Under the pieces are notes generated by a model. The model saw only the letters and a list, made by a program, of their open reading frames with translations, searched no databases and was not told where the DNA came from. A stretch of DNA of 9,313 nt from Candidatus Parvarchaeota archaeon UBA446 (GTDB taxonomy: Archaea > Nanobdellota > Nanobdellia > Parvarchaeales > Parvarchaeaceae), in the NCBI GenBank assembly GCA_002503215.1, contig DARG01000034.1, positions 3,775 through 13,087 of the forward strand. Reading direction: 5' to 3'. Below, piece after piece: positions 1-5,934 of this stretch. The position numbers and the translations under genes were made by a program. The first letter of the stretch is position 1; each line of letters opens with the position of its first letter.

Positions 1-63
1 CGTGCATACCCACCAAATGGTGTGATGCCAAAGGTATTATTTTCATCTACTATTGCTACTTGA
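1..63 (+). CDS. Possible 3' end of a gene cut by the left edge
   Basis: Frame 1 is open from the window edge to TGA at 61-63 and would give the C-terminal 20 residues of an unknown protein, containing PPNGVMP followed by ten residues. The minus-strand frame at the right edge gives the same PPNGVMP followed by nine residues and a stop, with Phe and Ala matching at equivalent places. That similarity is the only support. Competing reading: a minus-strand start at 46 (MKIIPLASHHLVGMH, running off the edge) preceded by a TATA-like ATTATAAGAA about 25 nt upstream. With so little sequence neither can be chosen firmly. Confidence 0.2.
   Translation, partial: RAYPPNGVMPKVLFSSTIAT
9..29. repeat. Edge motif, left copy (inverted relative to right copy)
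   Basis: This 21-nt stretch matches the reverse complement of 9292-9312 at 19 of 21 positions. Its core is an inverted repeat, CACC-AAAT-GGTG (11-22), and an outer pair GCAT (4-7) and ATGC (25-28) could extend it into a longer imperfect hairpin. The two mismatches between the copies fall at positions 12 and 21, which are partners in the palindrome: A/T here, T/A in the other copy, so pairing is kept. The differences are also silent in one shared reading frame, so coding conservation is an alternative explanation. The element is not recognised. Confidence 0.55.
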
Positions 64-137
64 TTCTTATAATATTCTGTAATGTGATGAAGTATTTTTT
101 ATTCAAATAATAATATAATATATACGTTAATATGAAT

Positions 138-209
138 GCTCCCGCCGGGATTTGAACCCGGGTCAGTGACTCGAGAGGCCACTGTCCTTGGCCGCTAGAC
201 TACGAGAGC
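138..209 (-). tRNA. tRNA-Glu (anticodon CTC)
   Basis: Read on the minus strand this folds into a complete 72-nt cloverleaf. The acceptor stem is GCTCTCG with CGGGAGC (one T-G wobble). The D arm starts GTCT and closes with GGAC. The anticodon stem is GTGGC/GTCAC with loop CTCTCGA, giving anticodon CTC for the Glu codon GAG. The variable loop has 4 nt and the T arm is CCGGG-TTCAAAT-CCCGG. The discriminator base is A (137 on the plus strand is T) and CCA is not encoded, as is common in archaea. No intron is visible. A TATA-like stretch about 24-35 nt upstream (233-244 on the plus strand, minus-strand sense) could be its promoter. Confidence 0.96.
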
Positions 210-257
210 GTATAAGTAATAATAATTTCCCATATTAATAAACTATATTAGACACTA

Positions 258-267
258 CTTTTATTAG
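258..267 (+). promoter_or_regulatory. TATA-like box for the permease-pelota unit
   Basis: The T/A-rich CTTTTATTAG is centred about 27 nt before the permease ATG, the spacing expected for a leaderless or near-leaderless archaeal transcript. No clear Shine-Dalgarno site precedes the ATG. This is an inference from position and composition only. Confidence 0.35.
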
Positions 268-288
268 CACAGAGAAATTATTAAAACT

Positions 289-1398
289 ATGAATCTCAAG
301 TACCTCGCTGCGTTAAGTACAACCGTAGGGACTATTTTTGGAGGAGGTATCCTAGCTTTACCTTACGCAGTTGAGAAGAGCGGCTTTTTTGAAGGTATTG
401 GTTTATTAGCATTGCTGGGTTTTGCTTCTATCCTTATTACCATGTATACTGGAGAATTATCAAGTCATTTCAAGAAGATGCATCAACTTCCCATAATTAT
501 AAGTAAATACACTGGAAAAAGACTAAAACTGTTAATACTAATTTTTCAGGTTCTTACTATATATGGTGCACAGATAGCTTATCTTACTGGTATAGCCCTA
601 GTACTCGTCTTCCTATTTGGATTACCATATTCTGTAGCCGTTTTAATTGTATTCGTACTGACTTTGCCGTTAATATACAAAGGATATGCGCTTGTTGAGA
701 GCGCCGAAACACCGCTTATGTTCATTAAGATAGCCTTAGTTATTATAGCTGCTCTTTCAATATTCTCTTTTATAAACGTTACGCACTTATACCACTCAAA
801 TTTACAGAACTTATTTGGGCCCTTTGGTATAATCTTATTTTCTTTGACAGGTTATACAGTTATACCCGAAGTGAAAGAAGAACTCGGTGGAATCAAGCAC
901 CTTACAAGTGTAATTGTAATATCTTATTTAATCTGTATAATAGTGTATGCTCTATTCGCATTTGCGTTTATCGGAGCTTTTGGTTCAGGAGTGGCTTCCG
1001 TAGCTACTAGTGGTGTGCATTCTTTTTACTATGAGATACTTTTCTCTGTAACTACATTATTCCTTCTTTTAACCCCCTATGTGGCTCTTGGTTTGGTATT
1101 GTCAGACTCATTCTTTTTTGACTTTAAGATCTCAAGGAAACTCAGTGTTTTTTTGGCATTGGCGATACCTTTTGTAGTAGCATTGTTTGATTTTAATTTT
1201 GAAAAAATATTGGATGTTACAGGTGGCATATTCATATCTATTTTGGCTATTATTCTGCTCTTTGCGGTATACATAGAAAGAAGTAGGCGTACTGTTGCGA
1301 AGATAAAGTACCTTGTTCCGGGCGGGAATGTTACGCTTTTCTTCACTATGGCAGTGATGCTAATGGGATTAGTATACACAGCTTATACTATAATATGA
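289..1398 (+). CDS. Amino-acid permease (APC superfamily, AAAP/aromatic permease-like)
   Basis: This is an integral membrane transporter, probably importing amino acids by coupling to a cation gradient; the substrate cannot be read from the sequence. The 369 residues are almost entirely hydrophobic segments, about 11 predicted helices. The first helix carries the glycine-rich unwound motif GTIFGGGILALP (residues 14-25), a hallmark of the APC-superfamily AAAP/Trp-Tyr permease type, where backbone atoms of this segment bind substrate. A second conserved-looking segment is SLTGYTVIPEVKEELGG (185-201). Length is in the normal range for archaeal members. The stop overlaps the pelota start by 4 nt (ATGA), so the two are probably cotranscribed and translationally coupled, an odd functional pairing. 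The family is fairly sure, the substrate unknown. Confidence 0.85.
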   Translation: MNLKYLAALSTTVGTIFGGGILALPYAVEKSGFFEGIGLLALLGFASILITMYTGELSSHFKKMHQLPIIISKYTGKRLKLLILIFQVLTIYGAQIAYLTGIALVLVFLFGLPYSVAVLIVFVLTLPLIYKGYALVESAETPLMFIKIALVIIAALSIFSFINVTHLYHSNLQNLFGPFGIILFSLTGYTVIPEVKEELGGIKHLTSVIVISYLICIIVYALFAFAFIGAFGSGVASVATSGVHSFYYEILFSVTTLFLLLTPYVALGLVLSDSFFFDFKISRKLSVFLALAIPFVVALFDFNFEKILDVTGGIFISILAIILLFAVYIERSRRTVAKIKYLVPGGNVTLFFTMAVMLMGLVYTAYTII

Positions 1399-2387
1399 AA
1401 CTAGTCAAATTAAACGTGAGAAAAGGCTTGGTAAAATCCGTTATAAAATCATACAGTGATCTCGTTGTACTACAATATATAGTAGAGAAAGAGGACAATC
1501 TAACCGCGTATTCACGCAGGAAGATCAGTGTAGGTAAATCACAAGAAATAAAAACGATAAAAATAGGTCTGGAAGTGGAGAAAATAGAACTTACAGAGAC
1601 ATCCTTGGATGTTACGGGAAAGATCGTTTATTCTTCTGATGAAAACGTGCCTTTACACAAGTATCATACGCTTATACTAAGAAAAGGAATGGGTTTTGTT
1701 CTTAGAAAGAATAAACTTATGAATTTTCAGGTTAACATGCTTAAAAAAGCTGTGGAATCTTCTCCCAAGGTTTTTATATGCGTATACGAAATCGGTTATG
1801 CTTTGTTTTACAACATGTCAGATTACAGGATACATAAGAAGATGGAACTTAGAAAAGACGTAAGTGGAAAAAGGTTCAGCAATGACAGCAGGAAAGACTT
1901 TCTTTCAAGGCTATCTGATCTTATCAAAGAAGAATACAAAAAAAAGTATACTGCGTTTGTAATCGCAGGTAAAGCACTTGATAACGATGAGCTAAAGAAA
2001 GAATATCTCAAAGGACTAAACATCGACTATGAGAATGTTTCATACGCTGATACAGGTTTAAGGGAACTTCTTTCAAAAGACAGTATAAATTCAGCATTAT
2101 CTAAGGCTAAATTGTCGATTCAGCGCAACTTAATGGAGGAGTACCTGCTGGCAATATCAAGAAATGATGAAAGATATGTTTATGGTAGTAGTAAGGTTAA
2201 AGAAGCACTCAATAAAAAAAATGCAGTACAGGCTATAACTTCCAAAGAATATCTCCTTAATAATAAAGAAATAATAGAGAAACTAGACGAATCCGGCTGC
2301 AATCTTGTCCTTTTTGATGAGAATGATGATTCCTTAACCCAATTAAGCGGATTCGGTGGAATAATTGTAAAATTTACAAATACTTGA
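1395..2387 (+). CDS. pelA: Pelota / Dom34 mRNA surveillance and ribosome-rescue protein
   Basis: Pelota enters the A site of stalled ribosomes with a translational GTPase (aEF1A in archaea) and, with ABCE1, promotes subunit splitting without peptide release. The eRF1-like three-domain layout is visible. The Sm-like N domain (about 1-124) has the RRK loop at 41-43 and KYHTLIL at 89-95. The central domain (about 125-250) contains VFICVYEIGYALFYNMSDY (126-144), the pelota counterpart of the eRF1 middle domain, without a GGQ motif as expected. The C domain (about 251-330) has VYGSSKVKEAL (262-272) and ends with LSGFGGIIVKF. At 330 residues it is slightly shorter than the usual 350 or so. The usual AGPGF segment reads AGKAL here (191-195). 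It is cotranscribed with the upstream permease by a 4-nt overlap. Confidence 0.93.
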   Translation: MKLVKLNVRKGLVKSVIKSYSDLVVLQYIVEKEDNLTAYSRRKISVGKSQEIKTIKIGLEVEKIELTETSLDVTGKIVYSSDENVPLHKYHTLILRKGMGFVLRKNKLMNFQVNMLKKAVESSPKVFICVYEIGYALFYNMSDYRIHKKMELRKDVSGKRFSNDSRKDFLSRLSDLIKEEYKKKYTAFVIAGKALDNDELKKEYLKGLNIDYENVSYADTGLRELLSKDSINSALSKAKLSIQRNLMEEYLLAISRNDERYVYGSSKVKEALNKKNAVQAITSKEYLLNNKEIIEKLDESGCNLVLFDENDDSLTQLSGFGGIIVKFTNT

Positions 2388-2429
2388 AGAATAGCCGTTA
2401 CCAGTTACTCTTGAAAGGTATCAATTAAG

Positions 2430-2442
2430 CTTTAATATTTAA
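2430..2442 (+). promoter_or_regulatory. TATA-like box upstream of the GtrA-type gene
   Basis: The stretch CTTTAATATTTAAG in the 73-nt spacer after pelota is centred about 25 nt before the ATG at 2461. That would put the transcription start at or next to the start codon, a leaderless mRNA. No Shine-Dalgarno-like sequence lies just upstream of the ATG, which agrees with this. Confidence 0.45.
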
Positions 2443-2460
2443 GAGTGTTTTTACTTATAA

Positions 2461-3471
2461 ATGAATGATCCGAGTGTAGCATTTCTTTTGCCCTCATTTA
2501 ATGGTCAAAAGAGTGTTCAAAGACAGTCGTTTTTAGATGCACTTAACGATACGGTCAAAGAGACTTCTTTTGTAATACTAGATTCTGTAGAAGATGAAGA
2601 GAAGTGGCCCAAGCTTAATATAATAAAAATACAGCATAGCAAGCACTTCGTCGATAACTTTAAAACAGGTTTGTCGGCCGCACTTAACATAGGCGCTGAT
2701 AGAATAGTTACATTCGAAAGTTATTCAATGGAAAATTCAGACTGGTTTGTTGATTATCTGAACGGAGGCAACATAATAGAAAGCAGTATAAGAAATTTTA
2801 GAGAGATGGTGGTAACGGAGCTATCAAACATTCTTTCGTTTGGAAATGCATACAATAACTTTTCGTTCAACAGGATATTCACAAGAGAAGCCGCCGAATT
2901 ACTCGTAAATTCGAAGCTTAACGGAAAAACGTTCCTGGTAGAGTCTATAAATCTATTGAACTCCAAAGAGATTCACACAACAGAAATAATAAGGAAAGAT
3001 TATGGCAAGGACAGGAAGAAGATAAATCTTGCCGATATGGCCGAATCGATAATAAGAAGTTTTAATAAGACCTCTATAAATTACAGTATCATTTCGTCAC
3101 TTTCGTATATGGTGAATATAACTATGGTTTATATGAGCCTTAGCCTTGGGTTCTTTTATCCTATAGCAGTTCTAGTTGGCGGGGAGCTAAGTGGGCTTTC
3201 AAATTTCATAATGAACGAAAAGTTTAACTTCAAGAACAAAGGATTTTTGAGTTCAGCTTATCGTTTCGGAAAATTCAACGTTTTTGTATTGTCAGTAGTA
3301 GGTTTTGATATATTTCTTATAAGTTTTATTTCACATTATTTCCTGGATTTCGGCAGGACATATTTCTCTATAATTTCAACTGCATCAATAGTACTTGTGT
3401 CCTTTGTATCTCTGTTCGTTACTAATAGATTAATATGGGGAAAAGGCAATCATAATAAAATATTTATATGA
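2461..3471 (+). CDS. GT2-like (probably inactive) plus GtrA-family membrane protein
   Basis: Two parts can be seen. Residues 1-200 follow the outline of a GT-A family 2 glycosyltransferase of the dolichyl-phosphate mannose synthase type: VAFLLPSFNG (6-15) stands for the usual first strand and PTYNE, HSKHFVDNFKTGLSAALNIGADRIV (split here around 59-83) for the nucleotide-sugar segment, and NNFSFNRIFTREAAELL (132-148) for the acceptor-loop region. Residues 205-330 have four hydrophobic helices with FIMNEKFNFKNK after the second and TNRLIW at the end, as in GtrA flippase-like proteins. The acidic motifs fail: the expected DD of the second strand is LDS (40-42) and the metal-binding DxD is FES (85-87). 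Archaeal enzymes with this fusion make polyprenyl-phosphate sugars at the membrane. Here the role is more likely lipid-linked sugar movement or binding than catalysis. The gene stands alone, convergent with tRNA-Ala. Confidence 0.72.
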   Translation: MNDPSVAFLLPSFNGQKSVQRQSFLDALNDTVKETSFVILDSVEDEEKWPKLNIIKIQHSKHFVDNFKTGLSAALNIGADRIVTFESYSMENSDWFVDYLNGGNIIESSIRNFREMVVTELSNILSFGNAYNNFSFNRIFTREAAELLVNSKLNGKTFLVESINLLNSKEIHTTEIIRKDYGKDRKKINLADMAESIIRSFNKTSINYSIISSLSYMVNITMVYMSLSLGFFYPIAVLVGGELSGLSNFIMNEKFNFKNKGFLSSAYRFGKFNVFVLSVVGFDIFLISFISHYFLDFGRTYFSIISTASIVLVSFVSLFVTNRLIWGKGNHNKIFI

Positions 3472-3489
3472 TCTCCCATAAAAATATCT

Positions 3490-3560
3490 GGACCGGCCGA
3501 GATTTGAACTCGGAGTCTTCACGATGCGAACGTGATATCATACCATTAGACCACCGGCCC
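3490..3560 (-). tRNA. tRNA-Ala (anticodon CGC)
   Basis: The minus strand folds into a 71-nt cloverleaf. The acceptor stem is GGGCCGG/CCGGTCC and includes the G3-U70 wobble, the main identity element for alanyl-tRNA synthetase. The D arm is GTC...GAT, the anticodon stem TCACG/CGTGA with loop TTCGCAT, giving anticodon CGC for GCG codons. The variable loop is AGACT and the T arm CCGAG-TTCAAAT-CTCGG. The discriminator base is A, and CCA is not encoded. No intron is seen. Its 3' end faces the end of the GtrA-type gene, 18 nt away. Confidence 0.96.
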
Positions 3561-3588
3561 ATATTATTTATAAGCAGCATTTTTTAAT

Positions 3589-3597
3589 ATTTATAAT
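3589..3597 (-). promoter_or_regulatory. TATA-like box for tRNA-Ala
   Basis: On the minus strand TATAAATAT lies 29-37 nt upstream of the mature 5' end of tRNA-Ala, a normal distance for an archaeal tRNA promoter. The 42-nt gap to the next gene must also hold the plus-strand promoter of that gene; TTTATAAGC at 3567-3575 is a candidate, about 30 nt before ATG 3603. The two promoters would then be interleaved. Confidence 0.45.
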
Positions 3598-3602
3598 AAT
3601 TT

Positions 3603-4019
3603 ATGACAAATAAAAAGAAAAGAATATTGGATAACCCGAGCCTTTACATGCTTTTGGGGTTAGTTATAGCAATATTAATTGCAAGGAGCTATATCTATCT
3701 TGGAGGAGATATTGGTTTAGGATACGATGGTATAACTTTTCATCACATATTTTTAGGTATAATTCTCGTTTTAATAAGCGGTATCACATTTTTCTCTTTG
3801 AATGATCTTACTCATAAAAACAAGAAATTTATGTATTCATTGGCCTTTATTTTTGGTTTTGGGATGGGTCTAATAACTGACGAAACGAATTTTCTTGTAA
3901 GCGTAGGAGAAAATTATAATTTAAGCGATTACTATAAACCTTTGAATACATACGTTGATGTAATCTTTATCGGGATATTGCTGTTCATATTCGTTTATTC
4001 ATTTTTTAAGACCAAATAA
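3603..4019 (+). CDS. Four-helix integral membrane protein with HH and DE motifs, function unknown
   Basis: This 138-residue protein has a basic N-terminus (KKKK near residue 4) and about four hydrophobic helices at 15-33, 47-66, 77-95 and 117-135. Helix 2 opens with a His pair, ITFHHIFLGIIL (44-55), and helix 3 ends with FGFGMGLITDETNFL (84-98). The pattern HHxxxG in one helix and GxGxGLxxDE in the next resembles a group of conserved uncharacterised small membrane proteins in archaea and bacteria; the paired His and Asp-Glu at the membrane edge could bind a metal, but that is inference. It is monocistronic, with its own likely promoter, and convergent with uS9 across an AT-rich gap. The start is the first in-frame ATG after the tRNA gene. 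Confidence 0.75.
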   Translation: MTNKKKRILDNPSLYMLLGLVIAILIARSYIYLGGDIGLGYDGITFHHIFLGIILVLISGITFFSLNDLTHKNKKFMYSLAFIFGFGMGLITDETNFLVSVGENYNLSDYYKPLNTYVDVIFIGILLFIFVYSFFKTK

Positions 4020-4036
4020 GTTATTTTTAAAAAGTT
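4017..4036 (+). terminator. T-rich terminator-like stretch after the four-helix protein
   Basis: TAAGTTATTTTTAAAAAG begins at the stop codon and contains a T run, which in archaea is often enough for transcription termination. The rest of the 159-nt gap to uS9 (4020-4178) is AT-rich, has only ORFs of 15 codons or fewer, and shows no RNA gene that I can recognise. Confidence 0.35.
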
Positions 4037-4178
4037 TGCAGAAATCACATTATATCAGTATTTTTTCTAATACCGTTTATGATACTAATTTAATAAAACC
4101 ATATGGATTAATTATAAAAATTAAATTTATGAGATTATTTTGTAACCACCCAAAATATTTTATACTAGATAAATAAAG

Positions 4179-4574
4179 TCATCTGTAGCTTGTCTGTTTC
4201 AGTGCTCTTGCGGCGCTTCTGTATGGTTTTTGGGCTTCAGTTTGTCTTTTATCATCTACCAATAAAGTTCTGTCATATTCAAGGAACTTTTTTCTGAGGC
4301 TTTTTTCCTTTTTTGCAAGGCACTTTGCTACTACGGCCCTAACTGCCTGTGCTCTCGCATTATATCCGCCGCCATGAAGCGATATGGCTATATCATATTT
4401 AATGTAAGCGTTGTCGGAAAGTTCAAGAGGTTCGGAAATACTCTGTTTAAATAAACTTTCATTAAATGATGCGAGGGACTTTCCATTTATGTAAATCTTG
4501 CCACTACCTTCTTTTATTACAGCATTAGCTATTGCTGTTTTTCTTTTTGCAACCAATATGGCGTTCTTTTTCAT
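4179..4574 (-). CDS. rps9: Small-subunit ribosomal protein uS9
   Basis: uS9 sits on the head of the 30S subunit, and its C-terminal tail reaches the P-site tRNA. The 131 residues match the archaeal form: AILVAKRKTAIANAVIKEGSGKIYING (start region, 5-31), ISLHGGGYNARAQAVRAVVAKCL (63-85, the family signature), the DKRQTEAQKPYRSAARALK segment (111-129), and the strictly conserved SYR end that contacts tRNA. The length is normal. The start codon overlaps the uL13 stop by 4 nt (ATGA), so it is translationally coupled to uL13 and has no promoter of its own. In many archaea rpoN follows this gene; nothing follows here before the convergent gene. Confidence 0.97.
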   Translation of the reverse strand: MKKNAILVAKRKTAIANAVIKEGSGKIYINGKSLASFNESLFKQSISEPLELSDNAYIKYDIAISLHGGGYNARAQAVRAVVAKCLAKKEKSLRKKFLEYDRTLLVDDKRQTEAQKPYRSAARALKQTSYR

Positions 4575-4987
4575 ATTTCCCTATTTTGCTTAAGTATATT
4601 TGCAAGTTCTCTTATTTTAATCTTATGTATCGGTTTATCAGTTCTTGCTTTAGCTATCTCTAGCATATCTTTGCCTTTCATTTCTTCAGGTAAATCTTCA
4701 AATACTTTAACTCTTTTGAAAGCTTCTCTGCCGTGATATCTATTGTCTCTTATCATGCCTCTTACAGCCCTTCTCACTATACCTTTTGTGTCTCTTGGGA
4801 AAAAAGGCCCTTTTGACATCGTACCTATCCTTCTTCTTTCAAGATATTTATGAAGTATACTATTTTTGTTTCCAATTATTACAATCTCACCGGCATTCAC
4901 TATATTGACTTCTTCTCCTTCCAATGCCGATTTAGCAGCAAAAGTAGCTATTCTTCCCAATACAGCATCTTTTCCGTCAATTATCAT
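4571..4987 (-). CDS. rpl13: Large-subunit ribosomal protein uL13
   Basis: uL13 is a structural 50S protein. The 138 residues start with MIIDGKDAVLGRIATFAAK (1-19), the usual beta strand and helix, followed by the archaeal-type core EVNIVNAGEIVIIGN, then MSKGPFFPRDTKGIVRRAVRGMI (around 77-99), which matches the conserved RxPxxxxxRxVRGMLP region, although the usual Pro after RGM is absent. Length is typical of archaea. It is the first gene of a two-gene unit with uS9. The eL18 gene that often precedes it in archaea is not present; a small membrane protein gene lies upstream instead. An AAATTTAAAC/GTTTAAATTT box 24-33 nt upstream suggests a leaderless mRNA. Confidence 0.97.
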   Translation of the reverse strand: MIIDGKDAVLGRIATFAAKSALEGEEVNIVNAGEIVIIGNKNSILHKYLERRRIGTMSKGPFFPRDTKGIVRRAVRGMIRDNRYHGREAFKRVKVFEDLPEEMKGKDMLEIAKARTDKPIHKIKIRELANILKQNREI

Positions 4988-5010
4988 ATCTTTAAATAGA
5001 CTACATATCT

Positions 5011-5020
5011 AAATTTAAAC
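5011..5020 (-). promoter_or_regulatory. TATA-like box of the uL13-uS9 unit
   Basis: On the minus strand GTTTAAATTT is centred about 28 nt before the uL13 ATG (4987), with no Shine-Dalgarno site between them. The position predicts transcription starting at the start codon. The rest of the 4988-5101 gap is featureless AT-rich sequence. Confidence 0.5.
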
Positions 5021-5101
5021 TTATCGTTATTTTTAATTTGCGTTGATAAATAAAATAATCAATGATTTTTAGTTCCAGCTTAATCTTAATTCTATATTTA
5101 G

Positions 5102-5344
5102 TCAATAGTATTTATAATATTTTCCCATCTTCGAGTTAAAGCTCAGTCCCATAAGTATAAACCCAATTATTATGAATATTATGGCAGAATACTGCTGCTG
5201 TATAGGTATATATGAAAATATCCTGTTTACATAAGAACCTATCACTTTTATTGTTAGTCCACTGAATCCTATAACTCCTATAACGAATACTACAAATCCT
5301 ATTAAAAACAGTGATTTTATCATATTATTTACTAGATTTCTCAT
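5102..5344 (-). CDS. Small two-helix membrane protein, function unknown
   Basis: From the ATG at 5344 this gives 80 residues: a short basic N-terminus (MRNLVNNMIK), a hydrophobic helix at about 10-33, a loop with YVNRIFSYIPIQQQ, a second helix at about 53-69, and a Lys/Tyr-rich end (KMGKYYKYY). It is not recognised. The frame stays open upstream to an ATG at 5413, which would make 103 residues, but that start overlaps the divergent plus-strand start at 5408 and would place the only good promoter box inside the coding region; the extra 23 residues are also not hydrophobic. The sequence AAAGGTTAAATCT just before 5344 holds a weak ribosome-binding site. I prefer 5344 with moderate confidence. 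Confidence 0.6.
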   Translation of the reverse strand: MRNLVNNMIKSLFLIGFVVFVIGVIGFSGLTIKVIGSYVNRIFSYIPIQQQYSAIIFIIIGFILMGLSFNSKMGKYYKYY

Positions 5345-5374
5345 AGATTTAACCTTTTTCAGTGCGTCGTAGCA

Positions 5375-5387
5375 AATTATATATTCT
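5375..5387. promoter_or_regulatory. Shared bidirectional TATA box between divergent genes
   Basis: AATTATATATTC is the only strong TATA-like stretch between the divergent genes. It is centred about 28 nt before the plus-strand ATG at 5408 (leaderless) and about 36 nt before the minus-strand ATG at 5344 (leader of about 10 nt). The near-symmetric ATATAT core could bind TBP in either direction. Confidence 0.4.
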
Positions 5388-5407
5388 ATGTCTGTAGCGT
5401 ATAGACT

Positions 5408-5896
5408 ATGCAAAAAAGATCATGTCAGTTTTGTAATTTTCCGATTGAGAAAGAATGGAGTTTCTGTCCGCAATGCGGTAGGCCATTAAAATCTCAAGGC
5501 ATAAATGTAAGCGGAGTAAATATAGATGTTACCAAGATGGTTCAGGAGATACTGCCACAGGTTTTAAATGGGGCATTAAACGGTTCAATATATGCCGATT
5601 ATACCGAGAAAAGAAGGAAAGAAACCCCAAAGCGCGATTTCTCTGCAAAGGAGATAATAGAACCAGAAGACTTGGTTTCAAAGCACGGAAACACAGTTAT
5701 ACACGCGATAAGTCTTCCAGGGGTAAAGAATAGGAGCGATATAGACATTAGCCACATGCAGAATTCGATAGAAGTTAGGGCTAAAAACAGAGATAGAGTT
5801 TATCTCAAGATACTAAAAAGAGACAGTAAACAGAGCGTTATATCAGAAGAATTTGCAAATGAAAATCTTGTGCTTGTTTTAAGAAAAACAAATTAA
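5408..5896 (+). CDS. Zinc-ribbon protein with Hsp20/alpha-crystallin-like C-terminal domain
   Basis: The 162 residues have two modules. Residues 1-27 form a short zinc ribbon, with C6-x2-C9 and C20-x2-C23 and the typical FCPQCGRPL ending. After a linker with charged, probably disordered sequence (about 60-90), residues 95-160 follow the small heat-shock/CS beta-sandwich pattern: TVIHAISLPGVKNRSDIDI, a strand IEVRAKN, YLKILKR, and a last strand ENLVLVLRK. LPGV (103-106) is the most telling piece, as in the vdlPGv-x-keDI motif. The C-terminal IxI/V oligomerisation motif of true Hsp20 proteins is missing, so large cages are unlikely. A co-chaperone or nucleic-acid/protein adaptor role is a guess. 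It is monocistronic, sharing a promoter region with the divergent membrane protein. Confidence 0.7.
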   Translation: MQKRSCQFCNFPIEKEWSFCPQCGRPLKSQGINVSGVNIDVTKMVQEILPQVLNGALNGSIYADYTEKRRKETPKRDFSAKEIIEPEDLVSKHGNTVIHAISLPGVKNRSDIDISHMQNSIEVRAKNRDRVYLKILKRDSKQSVISEEFANENLVLVLRKTN

Positions 5897-5916
5897 AATA
5901 AAAAATTATAATTATA

Positions 5917-5934
5917 CTTTTTGTGTTTTTTTTA
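5917..5934 (+). terminator. T-run terminator between convergent genes
   Basis: CTTTTTGTG followed by eight T residues lies about 20-35 nt past the stop of the zinc-ribbon gene and runs into the stop codon of the convergent acidic-protein gene. Such T runs terminate archaeal RNA polymerase. Confidence 0.5.

Noticed and set aside
84..90. GTGATGA, a match to a box C of C/D guide RNAs
   Set aside because: No box D (CTGA) or internal C'/D' pair is found at suitable distance, so a guide RNA cannot be supported.
1077..1379. Minus-strand ORF of 100 codons opposite the permease
   Set aside because: Shadow of the permease coding frame, with low-complexity Lys/Asn/Thr content and no family likeness.
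4050..4110. Weak inverted similarity (ATCAGTAT and ATACTAAT) between the convergent genes
   Set aside because: Arms are AT-rich and imperfect, with a long loop; expected by chance in such sequence.
4129..4176. 15-codon plus-strand ORF before the uS9 stop
   Set aside because: No ribosome-binding site, no conserved features, and a length common by chance in AT-rich spacer.
5345..5413. Longer N-terminus for the small minus-strand membrane protein
   Set aside because: It would overlap the divergent start at 5408 and cover the only promoter-like box; the added residues are not part of a membrane segment. Kept as an alternative start only.
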